From Candidatus Thorarchaeota archaeon (GTDB lineage Archaea; Asgardarchaeota; Thorarchaeia; Thorarchaeales; Thorarchaeaceae), in the NCBI GenBank assembly GCA_016839605.1, contig JAEOTX010000013.1, positions 1-42,712 on the forward strand: a stretch of DNA of 42,712 nt. Direction: 5' to 3'. Every line of letters starts with the position of its first letter. Within the stretch, counting starts at the first letter, position 1. Made by a program: the position numbers and the translations under genes. Under the pieces are notes generated by a model, which searched no databases, had not been told where the DNA came from, and worked only from the letters and a program-made list of their open reading frames with translations. This document shows, piece by piece, positions 23,215 to 31,886 of this stretch.

Positions 23215-24375
23215 CTACCTCCCTAAGATGTGCACTATAGATGTGGCTCCAGTGCCTCCGATGTTGACAGCAAGTCCTCTTTCAGCGCCATCAACTTGTC
23301 TTCCACCGCCTTGCTCCCTGAGCTGGAGAGCAAGCTCTACAATCTGCGCAACTCCCGTGGCTCCTATCGGGTGGCCGCGTGCCTTGAGGCCGCCAGAAGT
23401 ATTCACAGGGAACTTTCCTCCAATCTCCGTTAGACCATCACTTAATGTTTGACCGCCCTCTCCTTTCTTAGCAATGCCCACATCTTCTGTGAGAGTAATC
23501 TCACCGATTGTGAAGCTATCGTGAAGCTCGAAGACATCAATGTCCTTTATTTCGACTTTCGCCTTCTCCAATGCTTCCTTAGATGATTTGACTACTGCAT
23601 CCATTGTGCATATGTCTCTTCTGTCATGAAGTGCCAAAGTGTCACTGGCTTGAGTCGAAGACTCGATGTATACTGGAGTATCAGTATACTCCTTTGCTTT
23701 TTCTTCAGAACACATGATGAGCCCAGCTGCGCCATCTGTCACAGGTGATGAATGAAGCACTCGAATGGGATCTGCTAACATCCCTGAACCCATGACTACC
23801 TTTAGAGGAACTGGACGCTGAAACTGCGCGTACGGATTATGAGCAGCATTTGCATGATTCTTCACTGTGGGCAGGCTAAGCTGCTCCTCAGTGGTTCCAT
23901 ATTCCTTCATATGACGACGAGCAATGAATGCATAGAGGGCTGGGAATGTTGCTCCAAACATGCCCTCCCATTCCCAATCGCTAGCGACACTGATGGTATT
24001 CATTGCCTCTGTCTGGTTGACATCGCTCATTTTCTCAGTGCCCAGGACCATCATGACATCGTGTTCGCCGGAACGAATGGCCATGTATGCCTGTCTGACA
24101 GCTGCGCCTCCGCTAGCGCATGCTGCTTCAACGCTATATGCTGGGACACCACCGAGACCACCTGCATCAACAGCAAGGGCTCCGAGGTGCTCCTGACCAG
24201 TGAACCTGCCCGCACTCATGTTTCCTATACAGACAGCTTCTATGTCAGCTCCTCGAACACCTGAATCGAAAATAGCGACCATGGCCGCCTCGAGTGTGAT
24301 ATCAACGATGCTCTGTTCCCATAGTTCTCCGAATTTACTTAGCCCTACTCCAATAATTGCCACTCTATTACTCAT
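23215..24375 (-). CDS. Archaeal acetoacetyl-CoA thiolase
   Basis: The 386-residue thiolase-fold enzyme has nucleophile Cys86 in VEAACASGGAAV, and HDSFTIGEI and GGLKARGHPIGATGVAQ carrying the catalytic His. It condenses two acetyl-CoA to acetoacetyl-CoA, the first mevalonate-pathway step. Partner genes are HMG-CoA synthase upstream and DUF35 downstream. The known archaeal complex hands over the intermediate without release, which helps an unfavourable condensation. Start ATG 24375 has GAGGTGATC just upstream. Sterol-carrier-like thiolases are close relatives, but the context settles the role. Confidence 0.92.
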   Translation of the reverse strand: MSNRVAIIGVGLSKFGELWEQSIVDITLEAAMVAIFDSGVRGADIEAVCIGNMSAGRFTGQEHLGALAVDAGGLGGVPAYSVEAACASGGAAVRQAYMAIRSGEHDVMMVLGTEKMSDVNQTEAMNTISVASDWEWEGMFGATFPALYAFIARRHMKEYGTTEEQLSLPTVKNHANAAHNPYAQFQRPVPLKVVMGSGMLADPIRVLHSSPVTDGAAGLIMCSEEKAKEYTDTPVYIESSTQASDTLALHDRRDICTMDAVVKSSKEALEKAKVEIKDIDVFELHDSFTIGEITLTEDVGIAKKGEGGQTLSDGLTEIGGKFPVNTSGGLKARGHPIGATGVAQIVELALQLREQGGGRQVDGAERGLAVNIGGTGATSIVHILGR

Positions 24376-24384
24376 TTGATCACC

Positions 24385-25443
24385 TCACCCAAGTGCCACA
24401 ATTTTCCGTCTGTATTTTGCATAGACGGCATAGCTAACGTATGTCTTTCTCGCAATGTAGTCATCCATAGTTGGGACTTCACCCCGGCGACTCTCAATCT
24501 CCTCTTCCACTTTGATTGAGAATGCGTCACTTCCTGCTCCTGAACCATAAGCCACCATGAATATCTTTGAGTCAGGATCGGCAATATCCAATATCCTGGC
24601 CAGTCCCATCATGGCAGAACCAGAATAGGTATTGCCTATCTGTCTGACTATAAGACTATCTTCTAGCTTCTCTGGCGGGACGCCTAGCTGCCTGCCCATT
24701 GCGATCGGGAATTTGCCATTGGGCATGTGAAACACAAAATAATCATAATCCTCTACTGTGGTCTTTGTCTTTTTCAGCAGAGATTTCGCTCCTGCTCCTA
24801 CATGTCGGAAATATGCTGGCTCACCTGTGAATCTCGCTCCATGACTAGGAAAGTCTTCACCCTCTCTTCGCCAGAAGTCTGGAGTGTCAGTTGTAAATGA
24901 AACCGTTTCTTCAATTGTTGCTACCGGCTTCTTTTTACCAATCAGAAACGCAGCTCCTCCCGCAGCAGCTGAATACTCAAGGGCATCGCCAGGACGGCCT
25001 TGTGCAGTATCAGAACCTATTGCTAGTCCGATTTTAATCATCTTTGAGTCCACTAGACCCATGCATGTCTGGACTGCAGCTGTTCCTGCTTTGCAGGCGA
25101 ACTCAAAGTCTGCACAAGTGATGTCATGTGTGCATCCAATAGATTCCGCAACAATCGTGCCAGTAGGCTTGACCGCATAGGGGTGTGACTCTGAGCCTAC
25201 ATACACTGCCCCTATATCAGTAGGGTCAATATCTCCTTGTTTGATAGCATTTCGTGCGGCTTCCACCGAGATCGTAGCCACATCTTCATCAGGTCCTGGT
25301 ACCGACTTCTCAAACACACCAAGACCCTTTGCCAGTTTGGGCCCATCTTCACCCCAAACAGCAGCAATTTCTTCAGTCTTGATGCGATAGCGTGGTACGT
25401 AGACTCCATAGCCAACAATACCTACCATTTGCGCTCTCTCCAT
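24385..25443 (-). CDS. Archaeal hydroxymethylglutaryl-CoA synthase
   Basis: The protein has 352 residues from ATG 25443; ATG 25428 ([15 protein letters not shown] onward) is the more usual start and has GGAGAG 8 nt upstream. The nucleophile Cys117 lies in [12 protein letters not shown]; Glu85 (GSESHP) and His in [11 protein letters not shown] are the other catalytic residues. It makes HMG-CoA from acetoacetyl-CoA and acetyl-CoA for isoprenoid lipid synthesis. It leads the operon with thiolase and DUF35. A TATA-like AATTAAAA lies at 25478-25485 on the minus strand. Confidence 0.93.
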   Translation of the reverse strand: MERAQMVGIVGYGVYVPRYRIKTEEIAAVWGEDGPKLAKGLGVFEKSVPGPDEDVATISVEAARNAIKQGDIDPTDIGAVYVGSESHPYAVKPTGTIVAESIGCTHDITCADFEFACKAGTAAVQTCMGLVDSKMIKIGLAIGSDTAQGRPGDALEYSAAAGGAAFLIGKKKPVATIEETVSFTTDTPDFWRREGEDFPSHGARFTGEPAYFRHVGAGAKSLLKKTKTTVEDYDYFVFHMPNGKFPIAMGRQLGVPPEKLEDSLIVRQIGNTYSGSAMMGLARILDIADPDSKIFMVAYGSGAGSDAFSIKVEEEIESRRGEVPTMDDYIARKTYVSYAVYAKYRRKIVALG

Positions 25444-25474
25444 TTCGATTCGGTGATTGTCGAATCATGTTACG

Positions 25475-25700
25475 TCATTTTAATTGGAACTTAGACTTCT
25501 CGTCATCGAGCCTCTTAAGAACATTATTGAAGGGCTCTTTCCTTGTAACGACTATCACCGAATGTCACTCATCACTTCGGTTGATGCCGATAATTCCGTC
25601 TTCTAGCCTGCTATTTATGACTAGCGTTGGAACATCTGAGTGTGTTGAAGCATCGAAATGGTCTTGACGACAACTTGCCGAGCGAATTAAGGATATAAGC
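25475..25700 (-). pseudogene. Possible decayed reading frame between HMG-CoA synthase and Ubl gene
   Basis: In one minus-strand frame about 45 protein-like codons (ending SRLEDGIIGINRSDE) run to a TGA at 25565-25567. The same frame continues for 28 protein-like codons (HSVIVVTRKEPFNNVLKR...) to TGA 25475-25477. No ATG and no ribosome site start either part. It could be a gene remnant, a TGA recoding case or chance; the lengths alone are not significant. Apart from promoters, I see nothing else in this 288-bp gap. Confidence 0.2.
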
Positions 25701-25731
25701 GTAAATTTCCGAGTATGACCAGGCGAGTTCA

Positions 25732-25920
25732 ATGTCAATCATGAGTACTAAATTCCAACGCATCACTGTGGAGGAACGCAAAACAGCAAGGGAGCTTCTT
25801 GTGGATTTGGAGCTGTCCACGGATCATGTAGTACTTGTTGAAGGGAAACGAATTGAGCTTGATGAAGCAATTGATGAGAATACTCTGGTGATTGTTCTCC
25901 CCCTCATTGCAGGCGGATGA
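25732..25920 (+). CDS. Ubiquitin-like MoaD/ThiS/SAMP-type protein with C-terminal Gly-Gly
   Basis: The 62-residue protein (59 if ATG 25741 is used) has the beta-grasp pattern of ThiS/MoaD: ERKTARELLVDLELS, HVVLVEGKRIELDEAI, TLVIVLPLIAGG. It ends exactly at Gly-Gly, the tail adenylated by E1-like enzymes for sulfur transfer or protein tagging. A GGATATAAG box about 45 nt upstream (near 25691) may be the promoter. No E1-like, MoaE or thiolase partner is in the window, so sulfur carrier for tRNA thiolation, molybdopterin synthesis or protein modification cannot be told apart. Confidence 0.85.
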   Translation: MSIMSTKFQRITVEERKTARELLVDLELSTDHVVLVEGKRIELDEAIDENTLVIVLPLIAGG

Positions 25921-25943
25921 GTTTCCAAACTAGCTGGATCTAT

Positions 25944-27311
25944 TCACTTTTTGATGATTGCATCGTGCATATCTAATTCTGAGGCTAAGCTAAGCAAATA
26001 CTCCTGAGCTTTCGATCTCTGCTCTCTCCTTGTGGTATTCTTCATTTTCTTGACATTCTCTACTAAGCTCTTCATCAAGATTTTGCTCGAACCAGAGCTA
26101 TACTGTGTAGCCTTTTTCGGTAAAACACAGATGCTCTCTGGCAATCCCAATTGGCGAGCAAGTTCTCTAAAGATGACTTTCCTTTCAGGTTGATCCCCAA
26201 GACGGACTTTCCAATCCGAAGGAATCGAAAGTGCTAGGTCAACAAACTCACTAGAAAGGTAAGGGAAGTATGCCTCTATACCATGGACTGCAATGGCTCT
26301 TTCATCCCTTTCGATATTGGTTTCATGTGTTGCCATTACCTCTCTCCACAGCTGGTTGTCAAGTGCTTCTTTTCCTTTGCTCTCAAAGAGTCTTACATGC
26401 CTGGCGTAACCAGCAAACAACTCATCTGGTCCCTGCCCTGATAGAACAAGTGAGATGCCATCTGCTGATGCCTGGCTAGAAGCCAGATAAAATGGCATTG
26501 CAATCTCTACATCCATTAGATGTGCACTCTCAATGGCATACAGAAGATGCGGCAGTGCTTCCCAGACTACATCCGTATTGATCTCTACGCGGTTGAGGTT
26601 CATGTCTAAATCTTGTGCCGCACTCGCTGCCGCAACTTGGTCATGAAATGGCTGAGAAGAAGCGGAGTAAAGCTGCACATCTTCACACACCTCCTTCGCG
26701 AGAAGAGCGACAAGAGAGCTATCAATACCTCCCGAAAACAAGACTCCGACACGTCTGCCCACAATTCTCGTAAATGAATCCCTGAGAGTGACTTCCAATT
26801 GTCTAATGACGTCGTCTTGAGAAATATCTCGTACAATAGCTGGACGACGTTCCTTATCATCTATGACGCTGGGTTCGTTGATTCCCTTCATCTTGAGCCT
26901 TTGTCCTGGTTGAAGGGACTTGGTACTCTGAATTCCGATTTTCCAAAGGGCTTTTCTCTCATTGGAGAAGAAGATAGCTTGATTCGTTTTGGCATAATAG
27001 AGAGGTTTCATCGATAGTGAGTGACGTCTAAACTCGACTTCGTCAAGACTCACGGTCATTAGTAACGAATTCGCTTGCTCCCCTCCTTCTACAAGCAGAA
27101 TTCCATTCGAATCCTCCTTTCTGATAAGTGACTCTTGTTGGTGGGATCTAGTGCGAATAATGACGGTAGAGCCATCCTTGAGAGTGAAACTGAGAGTTGT
27201 TTCTTCTCCTCTATGGGAGAGCGTTTCAGACATTCTCTTTACAATATCTAGAGAGTCTTCGGTTGCCTGCTTTGAAATAAGTCCAGCAATGCCTACCAAT
27301 ACATTACTCAC
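25944..27311 (-). CDS. Asparagine-synthetase-like protein lacking the glutaminase cysteine
   Basis: The 455-residue protein has the AsnB layout. The N-terminal Ntn domain (about 1-150) includes LSHRGEE and the MKPLYYA...FFSNERKAL segment. The C-terminal PP-loop synthetase domain has FSGGIDSSLVALL and SGQGPDELFAGY. Active AsnB exposes Cys right after the initiator Met; here the chain starts SNVLVGIAGLIS with no Cys, and HRGPD is HRGEE, so glutamine hydrolysis is unlikely. It may use free ammonia or another amine on an acyl-adenylate. Start GTG 27311 has GGAAGGAG only about 1-2 nt upstream, an unusual spacing. It converges on the ubiquitin-like gene 23 nt away. Confidence 0.82.
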   Translation of the reverse strand: MSNVLVGIAGLISKQATEDSLDIVKRMSETLSHRGEETTLSFTLKDGSTVIIRTRSHQQESLIRKEDSNGILLVEGGEQANSLLMTVSLDEVEFRRHSLSMKPLYYAKTNQAIFFSNERKALWKIGIQSTKSLQPGQRLKMKGINEPSVIDDKERRPAIVRDISQDDVIRQLEVTLRDSFTRIVGRRVGVLFSGGIDSSLVALLAKEVCEDVQLYSASSQPFHDQVAAASAAQDLDMNLNRVEINTDVVWEALPHLLYAIESAHLMDVEIAMPFYLASSQASADGISLVLSGQGPDELFAGYARHVRLFESKGKEALDNQLWREVMATHETNIERDERAIAVHGIEAYFPYLSSEFVDLALSIPSDWKVRLGDQPERKVIFRELARQLGLPESICVLPKKATQYSSGSSKILMKSLVENVKKMKNTTRREQRSKAQEYLLSLASELDMHDAIIKK

Positions 27312-27386
27312 GCTCCTTCCGTAGAGAAGGGGTATTTCCTACGCGCAGTTGGGAGGCAATCGAGTTGCGCCGTGTTTGAGAGTTCT

Positions 27387-27806
27387 TCACTCGCCAACTG
27401 GCACCTGCTCAAGCACGACTTTCTGGACCCCGGTGATTCCATTCAATAGGTCATCTAGTTCCTTTACTTCAACAGCGAGCTGTTGAGGAGTGAAGTAGCA
27501 TTCATAGTAGCATTGGTCAGCTGCTTGACATATGCCGCTTGTGAACAGAATATCGTCGAGACCTGCTTTCATGAAGATGGTCGTCAGTTCTTCAAGGAAG
27601 CTCTTGCTCAGTTTCTCGATCTCTAGTTTGAGATACATCACAACCTCGCTGTCAACGGGATAGAGCTTGACATTCTTGTCCTTCATTACAAGAATAGCAA
27701 GACCATACGGTTGTTTTATTCCATCAACGAACTCCTTTGGGAGCGTGACAACATTTCCAGTATTAATCTCGAGGACCCTTGCTCGTGTCATGTCGGCTTG
27801 TATCAA
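27387..27806 (-). CDS. Small AbrB-like domain protein of unknown role
   Basis: The 139-residue protein starts at TTG 27806 (GAGGGTGAG just upstream) or ATG 27791. The N-terminal 45 residues (ARVLEINTGNVVTLPKEF ... LAILVMKDKNVKLYPVD) resemble a swapped-hairpin AbrB/SpoVT DNA-binding strand pattern. A Cys pair region (GICQAADQCYYECYF) lies near 95-109 before an ACT-like C-terminal part. It could be a regulator that senses a ligand or metal. I recognise no named family, and neighbours give no clear clue. Confidence 0.6.
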   Translation of the reverse strand: MIQADMTRARVLEINTGNVVTLPKEFVDGIKQPYGLAILVMKDKNVKLYPVDSEVVMYLKLEIEKLSKSFLEELTTIFMKAGLDDILFTSGICQAADQCYYECYFTPQQLAVEVKELDDLLNGITGVQKVVLEQVPVGE

Positions 27807-27878
27807 TTTCTCACCCTCTTGGGTACAACAGCAGAAGTGAGTGCTCTCAATTTATCTCTTACGGGCAAGCCAAAATGC

Positions 27879-29468
27879 TCATCTCTTTCGGAACCAAGAG
27901 CGTAATTTTGCAATTGCGGCCGGTTCTGGCCTCTCAACTTCATGAAGTTTCCAGAGATTTTCCTCAGAACCGTCAAATTCTAGGAACGCAACACCACCTT
28001 TTGACCTCAAGTGTTCCATTTCTTGGAGTTTACTCAAGAGCCATGCCTTTCTCGATACTGGCATTCGAGCGGTTGCGAGGTCAAACAGATATGGATGGAT
28101 ATCAAAGACCAATGCTCTCTCACTCAAATACTCAAGAGCGCCATCTTCCAGTGTCTTGCTAATCTTCTCTCTATCAGTGAAGAACGATGCCGCTACTGAC
28201 ATGTTTGGATACTTTTCGGGGAGATTCATTGCGAACTTGAATGACTTTCTGAACTTGGACAAGTGAGTGGCTGCATCAAGAATGAGAATGGTATCAGGTT
28301 TACCCTCAAACTCCTCCTCTGACATCTCCACATCAGTTCTCATCTCAAGGTCCTGCTGCTCTATGACTTCCTGAATAAGCTGATCTGTGACTGGAGGAAG
28401 ATCACTGTCTTTGATCTCAGTCAAATCCTCATATGCCATGGGAACATCATCTAGCTCATCTGCTCCCTTTTTCTCCTTTCCCTTCTTGTCATCGAGCTGG
28501 GGGTCTCTCCGAGGGCGTCTATGAGCTGGAATGTAGCCAACTTCTTCAACTAAGTGCTGCAAAACAAGTGGAAGGAAGAGGTCGTAGAGTGTTCCCCTAG
28601 TTTCAAGAATGAGCAGCACTGGTGTATAATCAGAAACAGCTTCAATCAATCCAGACTGATAGTCTTCGTCAATGATGAAGAACTTCTCAAGATTCTCCTT
28701 CGAATACCCGTCTTCAACGCGTATGGTCCAATCTGCGTATACATCCTTGACCTCTTGCTTTCTTCTATCACGTACCAGACTCATGAACTTACCGAGATAC
28801 TTAACGCCCCTTGAAACCGCTGTTGTTGGACTAATGAACACCGTCATGAGACCCACTGCTTCACCTGCATATTCACTAGCCTCCGCATCGCGCATCTTAC
28901 CCATGACTTCTTCTGTGAGTGAAGGAGGCCCTAGTTTTTCAACAAGGACTTCTATCATCCCCGGTACATCTTCAAAAGAGGCGTCCCCGGGTCCAATTCT
29001 CTCTCCAATTGGAGAGGCATCGGAAAGGACCTCGGCGAACACATTCGGTCGTCTGATGAGCCAGTTGAGCGGAATCTTCAAAGAGGTATAGTCATGCAGC
29101 CAGGTTCTGTCTGAGTCCTTGAGCCCGAAATAGAACTTGGTTGACTCTGGAAAGACATCATCAAACTCTTCCATAAATTGGTCGAACCCTGCTTTGGTGC
29201 TAAGTCCCATCTCTCCCTTTTCCATTGAATCAACTACAAAGACGAGACCCTGTTCTTTCTTCTTGGCTTCACCTGCTAGAGCGAGCATCACCTGCTTTGG
29301 GGACAGGTATAAGCGATCACTCTCTGCATAAGGCGCATCAAAGAATGAGAATAATCCCATTCTACGCCATGGCTTCCCCGATAAGTCCTCTTTGACTAGA
29401 TGTGAGAACCACTCGAATCCGCGCTTGTACCTTGGAATACTATCGTCGTCAGTTTCTGGAGTTGGCAT
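27879..29468 (-). CDS. Large soluble protein of unknown function
   Basis: From ATG 29468 (GAAGGTG 6 nt upstream) the protein has 529 residues; ATG 29519 is an alternative, and the open frame reaches 29618 into the next gene. Two segments look like alternating strand/helix layers: GLVFVVDSMEKGEMG near the start and DTILILDAATHLSKFRK near residue 415. A charged linker rich in Lys/Asp (about 340-400) lies between them. No Walker motif, membrane helix or signal peptide is present. I do not recognise it. It is placed 3' of a secreted toroid protein on the same strand and might act with it. Confidence 0.7.
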   Translation of the reverse strand: MPTPETDDDSIPRYKRGFEWFSHLVKEDLSGKPWRRMGLFSFFDAPYAESDRLYLSPKQVMLALAGEAKKKEQGLVFVVDSMEKGEMGLSTKAGFDQFMEEFDDVFPESTKFYFGLKDSDRTWLHDYTSLKIPLNWLIRRPNVFAEVLSDASPIGERIGPGDASFEDVPGMIEVLVEKLGPPSLTEEVMGKMRDAEASEYAGEAVGLMTVFISPTTAVSRGVKYLGKFMSLVRDRRKQEVKDVYADWTIRVEDGYSKENLEKFFIIDEDYQSGLIEAVSDYTPVLLILETRGTLYDLFLPLVLQHLVEEVGYIPAHRRPRRDPQLDDKKGKEKKGADELDDVPMAYEDLTEIKDSDLPPVTDQLIQEVIEQQDLEMRTDVEMSEEEFEGKPDTILILDAATHLSKFRKSFKFAMNLPEKYPNMSVAASFFTDREKISKTLEDGALEYLSERALVFDIHPYLFDLATARMPVSRKAWLLSKLQEMEHLRSKGGVAFLEFDGSEENLWKLHEVERPEPAAIAKLRSWFRKR

Positions 29469-29548
29469 GCGGAGCACCTTCAGAATTGTATACTGAGTCG
29501 TTTCTATTGAGTACCTCATATGTGCTGAGATAAACCTATTGAAACAGA

Positions 29549-30781
29549 TTAGTCCATTCTGAGTGCGTAAAGTCCGCCAACTGCAGCTATAACAATGATT
29601 GCTAGGATGAGACCCCATCTCCAGTCAATGAGTGGTGGAGGCGGGTTGTTTGGATCCTCCTCTTGCATGAGGTTCTCGTGCTCAGTACCCAAGTAACTCA
29701 GGGCTTTGATGGCATAGGAGGAGTAGTATAGCGAACCTGTGTCTGCATCAGGTATGAGCGCGAAGCTGCCATCAGCAGCTTGACAGTCAACGATGAATCG
29801 GGATACTAGATCCGCATCTACCGAAGCCAAGCCACCAAGCAGATCAAGTGCACGAAGCGCCCAGTATGTACTTGCCACGTTGGTGTCGTTTGTCAGAAAG
29901 CTTTCCTCAAAACCACCCACAAATAGATTGGTCTCACTGGAGATTACTTGTCTGTCCAGAAGCCAGTTAACGATGCCTTGAAGGTTGGGGATAGCTTCTC
30001 CAAGAATTGTAAGTGCCAAGACTGCAGCTGCAGTAGCCGTTGCTCCCGGTATGTTCGATTCAGGACTTAACTTGAATCCGTCGCCATCTCTACAACTGAG
30101 AATCCACTCTACCGTGGCAGTCGAGTTCCATAGCCACTTCTCCCAAGTATCATTCTCGGAAGTCTCTAGTGAAATCTCAATTGAATTAAGCGCATAGAAT
30201 GTTGAGACCAAATCCGGCGAATTGCCAACTTGGTCAGAAAAGCCGCCTGACTCAGTCTGCGTCTGGTTGATCCAGAATAGTGCTGCAGTTCCATTGAATA
30301 CAATTGCGTCCATGTTGGGTATATCACCCAACACATCTTGACTCAGGAGATCAAACATATTGATTGCGTCAAAAGCGTTCTGCTGGTCTACAGGGCCCGC
30401 AATGTACTTTCCAAATCCCCCGTATTTATCGGTTGTTTCAGGTACCAGAGTCCAATGAAGCTTTTGGGTGAAATTCTTCATTCTGTGGAAATCTATGACA
30501 GGAGGTCTGACTCCCAATAGGTCCCAATCGTCGAAGATTGATAATGCGCCAAAGGTTGTATCAACGTAGGACGCTTGTTGGTCAGGGAGCGTGTAGCCAC
30601 CCTCGACTGAATCATAAGTCTCGTCTATGTATGCCCTAAGGGACTGGCTACGAGTTGTCGGGTTTGCTGAAACTGGCTGAGCTACAAGAGTCAGCACAAC
30701 CAGTGCAACAGCTATTGTTACTGCCGCGATCTTCACGCTTCTCATACGGACATCCCGTCTAGATATGATATCGCCGAGCAT
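29549..30781 (-). CDS. Secreted, anchored alpha/alpha-toroid (prenyltransferase-like repeat) protein
   Basis: The 410-residue protein has a signal peptide (hydrophobic run near 17-40, cleavage likely after PVSAN) and a C-terminal helix (about 386-408) ending LRMD. The outer part contains several PFTB-type repeats of 45-50 residues starting GGF/DGF/GSF and ending in YALNSI, AVLALTIL, YWALRALDLL and YAIKALSYLG. That fold is shared by protein prenyltransferases, terpene cyclases and complement C3d. No DDxD or QW terpene-cyclase signature or thioester is visible. It is likely a cell-surface binding or scaffold protein. A TTAATAA box at about 30818-30824 precedes ATG 30781. Confidence 0.75.
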   Translation of the reverse strand: MLGDIISRRDVRMRSVKIAAVTIAVALVVLTLVAQPVSANPTTRSQSLRAYIDETYDSVEGGYTLPDQQASYVDTTFGALSIFDDWDLLGVRPPVIDFHRMKNFTQKLHWTLVPETTDKYGGFGKYIAGPVDQQNAFDAINMFDLLSQDVLGDIPNMDAIVFNGTAALFWINQTQTESGGFSDQVGNSPDLVSTFYALNSIEISLETSENDTWEKWLWNSTATVEWILSCRDGDGFKLSPESNIPGATATAAAVLALTILGEAIPNLQGIVNWLLDRQVISSETNLFVGGFEESFLTNDTNVASTYWALRALDLLGGLASVDADLVSRFIVDCQAADGSFALIPDADTGSLYYSSYAIKALSYLGTEHENLMQEEDPNNPPPPLIDWRWGLILAIIVIAAVGGLYALRMD

Positions 30782-30862
30782 TTCTACTCTGCGCGAGGAG
30801 CCACGGACTGAAGAGCGGTTATTAACGTTTCCCCAAGTGGGAGATTGTACTATGATATGAAA

Positions 30863-31807
30863 CTAAAGTGGACCTCTCTGCACCTCGCGGATATGCCTGT
30901 ACGCTGAGTCAGCGGCAATGGCACCTTGTCCAGCCGCAACTACAATCTGTTTCAGAGATTCAACTACGTCTCCAGCTGCAAATAGACCTGGAACATTGGT
31001 CTTTTGCTCACCGTCTGCGTAGATTTCGCCTCGCTTGTTCATCTCGACGCCGAGTGGTTTAGCGAGTTTACTTTCTGGGTCCGAACCTAATGCCACAAAG
31101 GCTCCATCAACTGCTAGAGTCCTTTTCTGGCCATTCTTCACGTTCTCTAGTTCCATCTCTCTTAGAAGCTGATCATCGCCCCGAAACTCATTCACAACGG
31201 TGTCCCATAAGATTTCAACATGAGTGTCGAATAACATCTGTTGGATAATGTGCTCTGCCCTTAACCGATTGCGACGGTGAATTAGATAGAGCGTGTCTGT
31301 TAGTTCTGACAAATATAATGCTTCGGTGACTGCTGTGTTTCCACCACCAACAATTGCTAGTGTCTTATTTCGAAATAGGGGCCCGTCGCAGGTGGCACAA
31401 TAAGAGACCCCTCGTCCCGTATATTGGTCTTCTCCTGGCAAGTTAAGTTTTCTGTGCCCTCCGCCAGTGGCGAGCACAACTGCCTGAGCTTGATACACCC
31501 CGCGTCTTGTATCCAGCTTAAACCCTCCACCATCATCTATTTCGATGCTCTTGACCTCTGTTATTTCTTTGATAGATGCGCCGCTTTTCCTGACTTGCTC
31601 TTTCATCTTTTCTGCTAGTTCTATGCCAGAGATGAAGGTGTATCCTGGATAGTTTTCAATACCTGGAGATGTCGCCTGAGCCCCTCCAAGGACTTTCGAC
31701 TCAAGAAGCATTGTCTTCAGTCCATATCGTGAGCCATAGATGGCAGCTGTCATGCCTGCGGGCCCGCCACCTACTACGATAAGTTCCCAGGTCAAGTCTT
31801 CGGTCAT
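30863..31807 (-). CDS. trxB: Thioredoxin reductase
   Basis: The 314-residue flavoprotein has GGGPAGMTAAIYGSRYG (FAD), the redox pair CATC in SYCATCDGPLF (near 135-139), GGGNTAVTEALYLS (NAD(P) fold) and the closing GLFAAGDVV. It reduces thioredoxin or a glutaredoxin-like protein in the cytoplasm. The HRRNRLRAE segment after the nucleotide fold has the Arg residues expected for NADPH. ATG 31807 is preceded by GGAGGACC with 6-nt spacing. It is transcribed alone or with the P-loop gene before it. Confidence 0.93.
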   Translation of the reverse strand: MTEDLTWELIVVGGGPAGMTAAIYGSRYGLKTMLLESKVLGGAQATSPGIENYPGYTFISGIELAEKMKEQVRKSGASIKEITEVKSIEIDDGGGFKLDTRRGVYQAQAVVLATGGGHRKLNLPGEDQYTGRGVSYCATCDGPLFRNKTLAIVGGGNTAVTEALYLSELTDTLYLIHRRNRLRAEHIIQQMLFDTHVEILWDTVVNEFRGDDQLLREMELENVKNGQKRTLAVDGAFVALGSDPESKLAKPLGVEMNKRGEIYADGEQKTNVPGLFAAGDVVESLKQIVVAAGQGAIAADSAYRHIREVQRGPL

Positions 31808-31886
31808 ATTGGTCCTCCATGCAATGGAGCTTGGCGCAACTCACCCAACTCCTCTCTACTAATTAAGACTTGTTTGGCGGTCCTCA

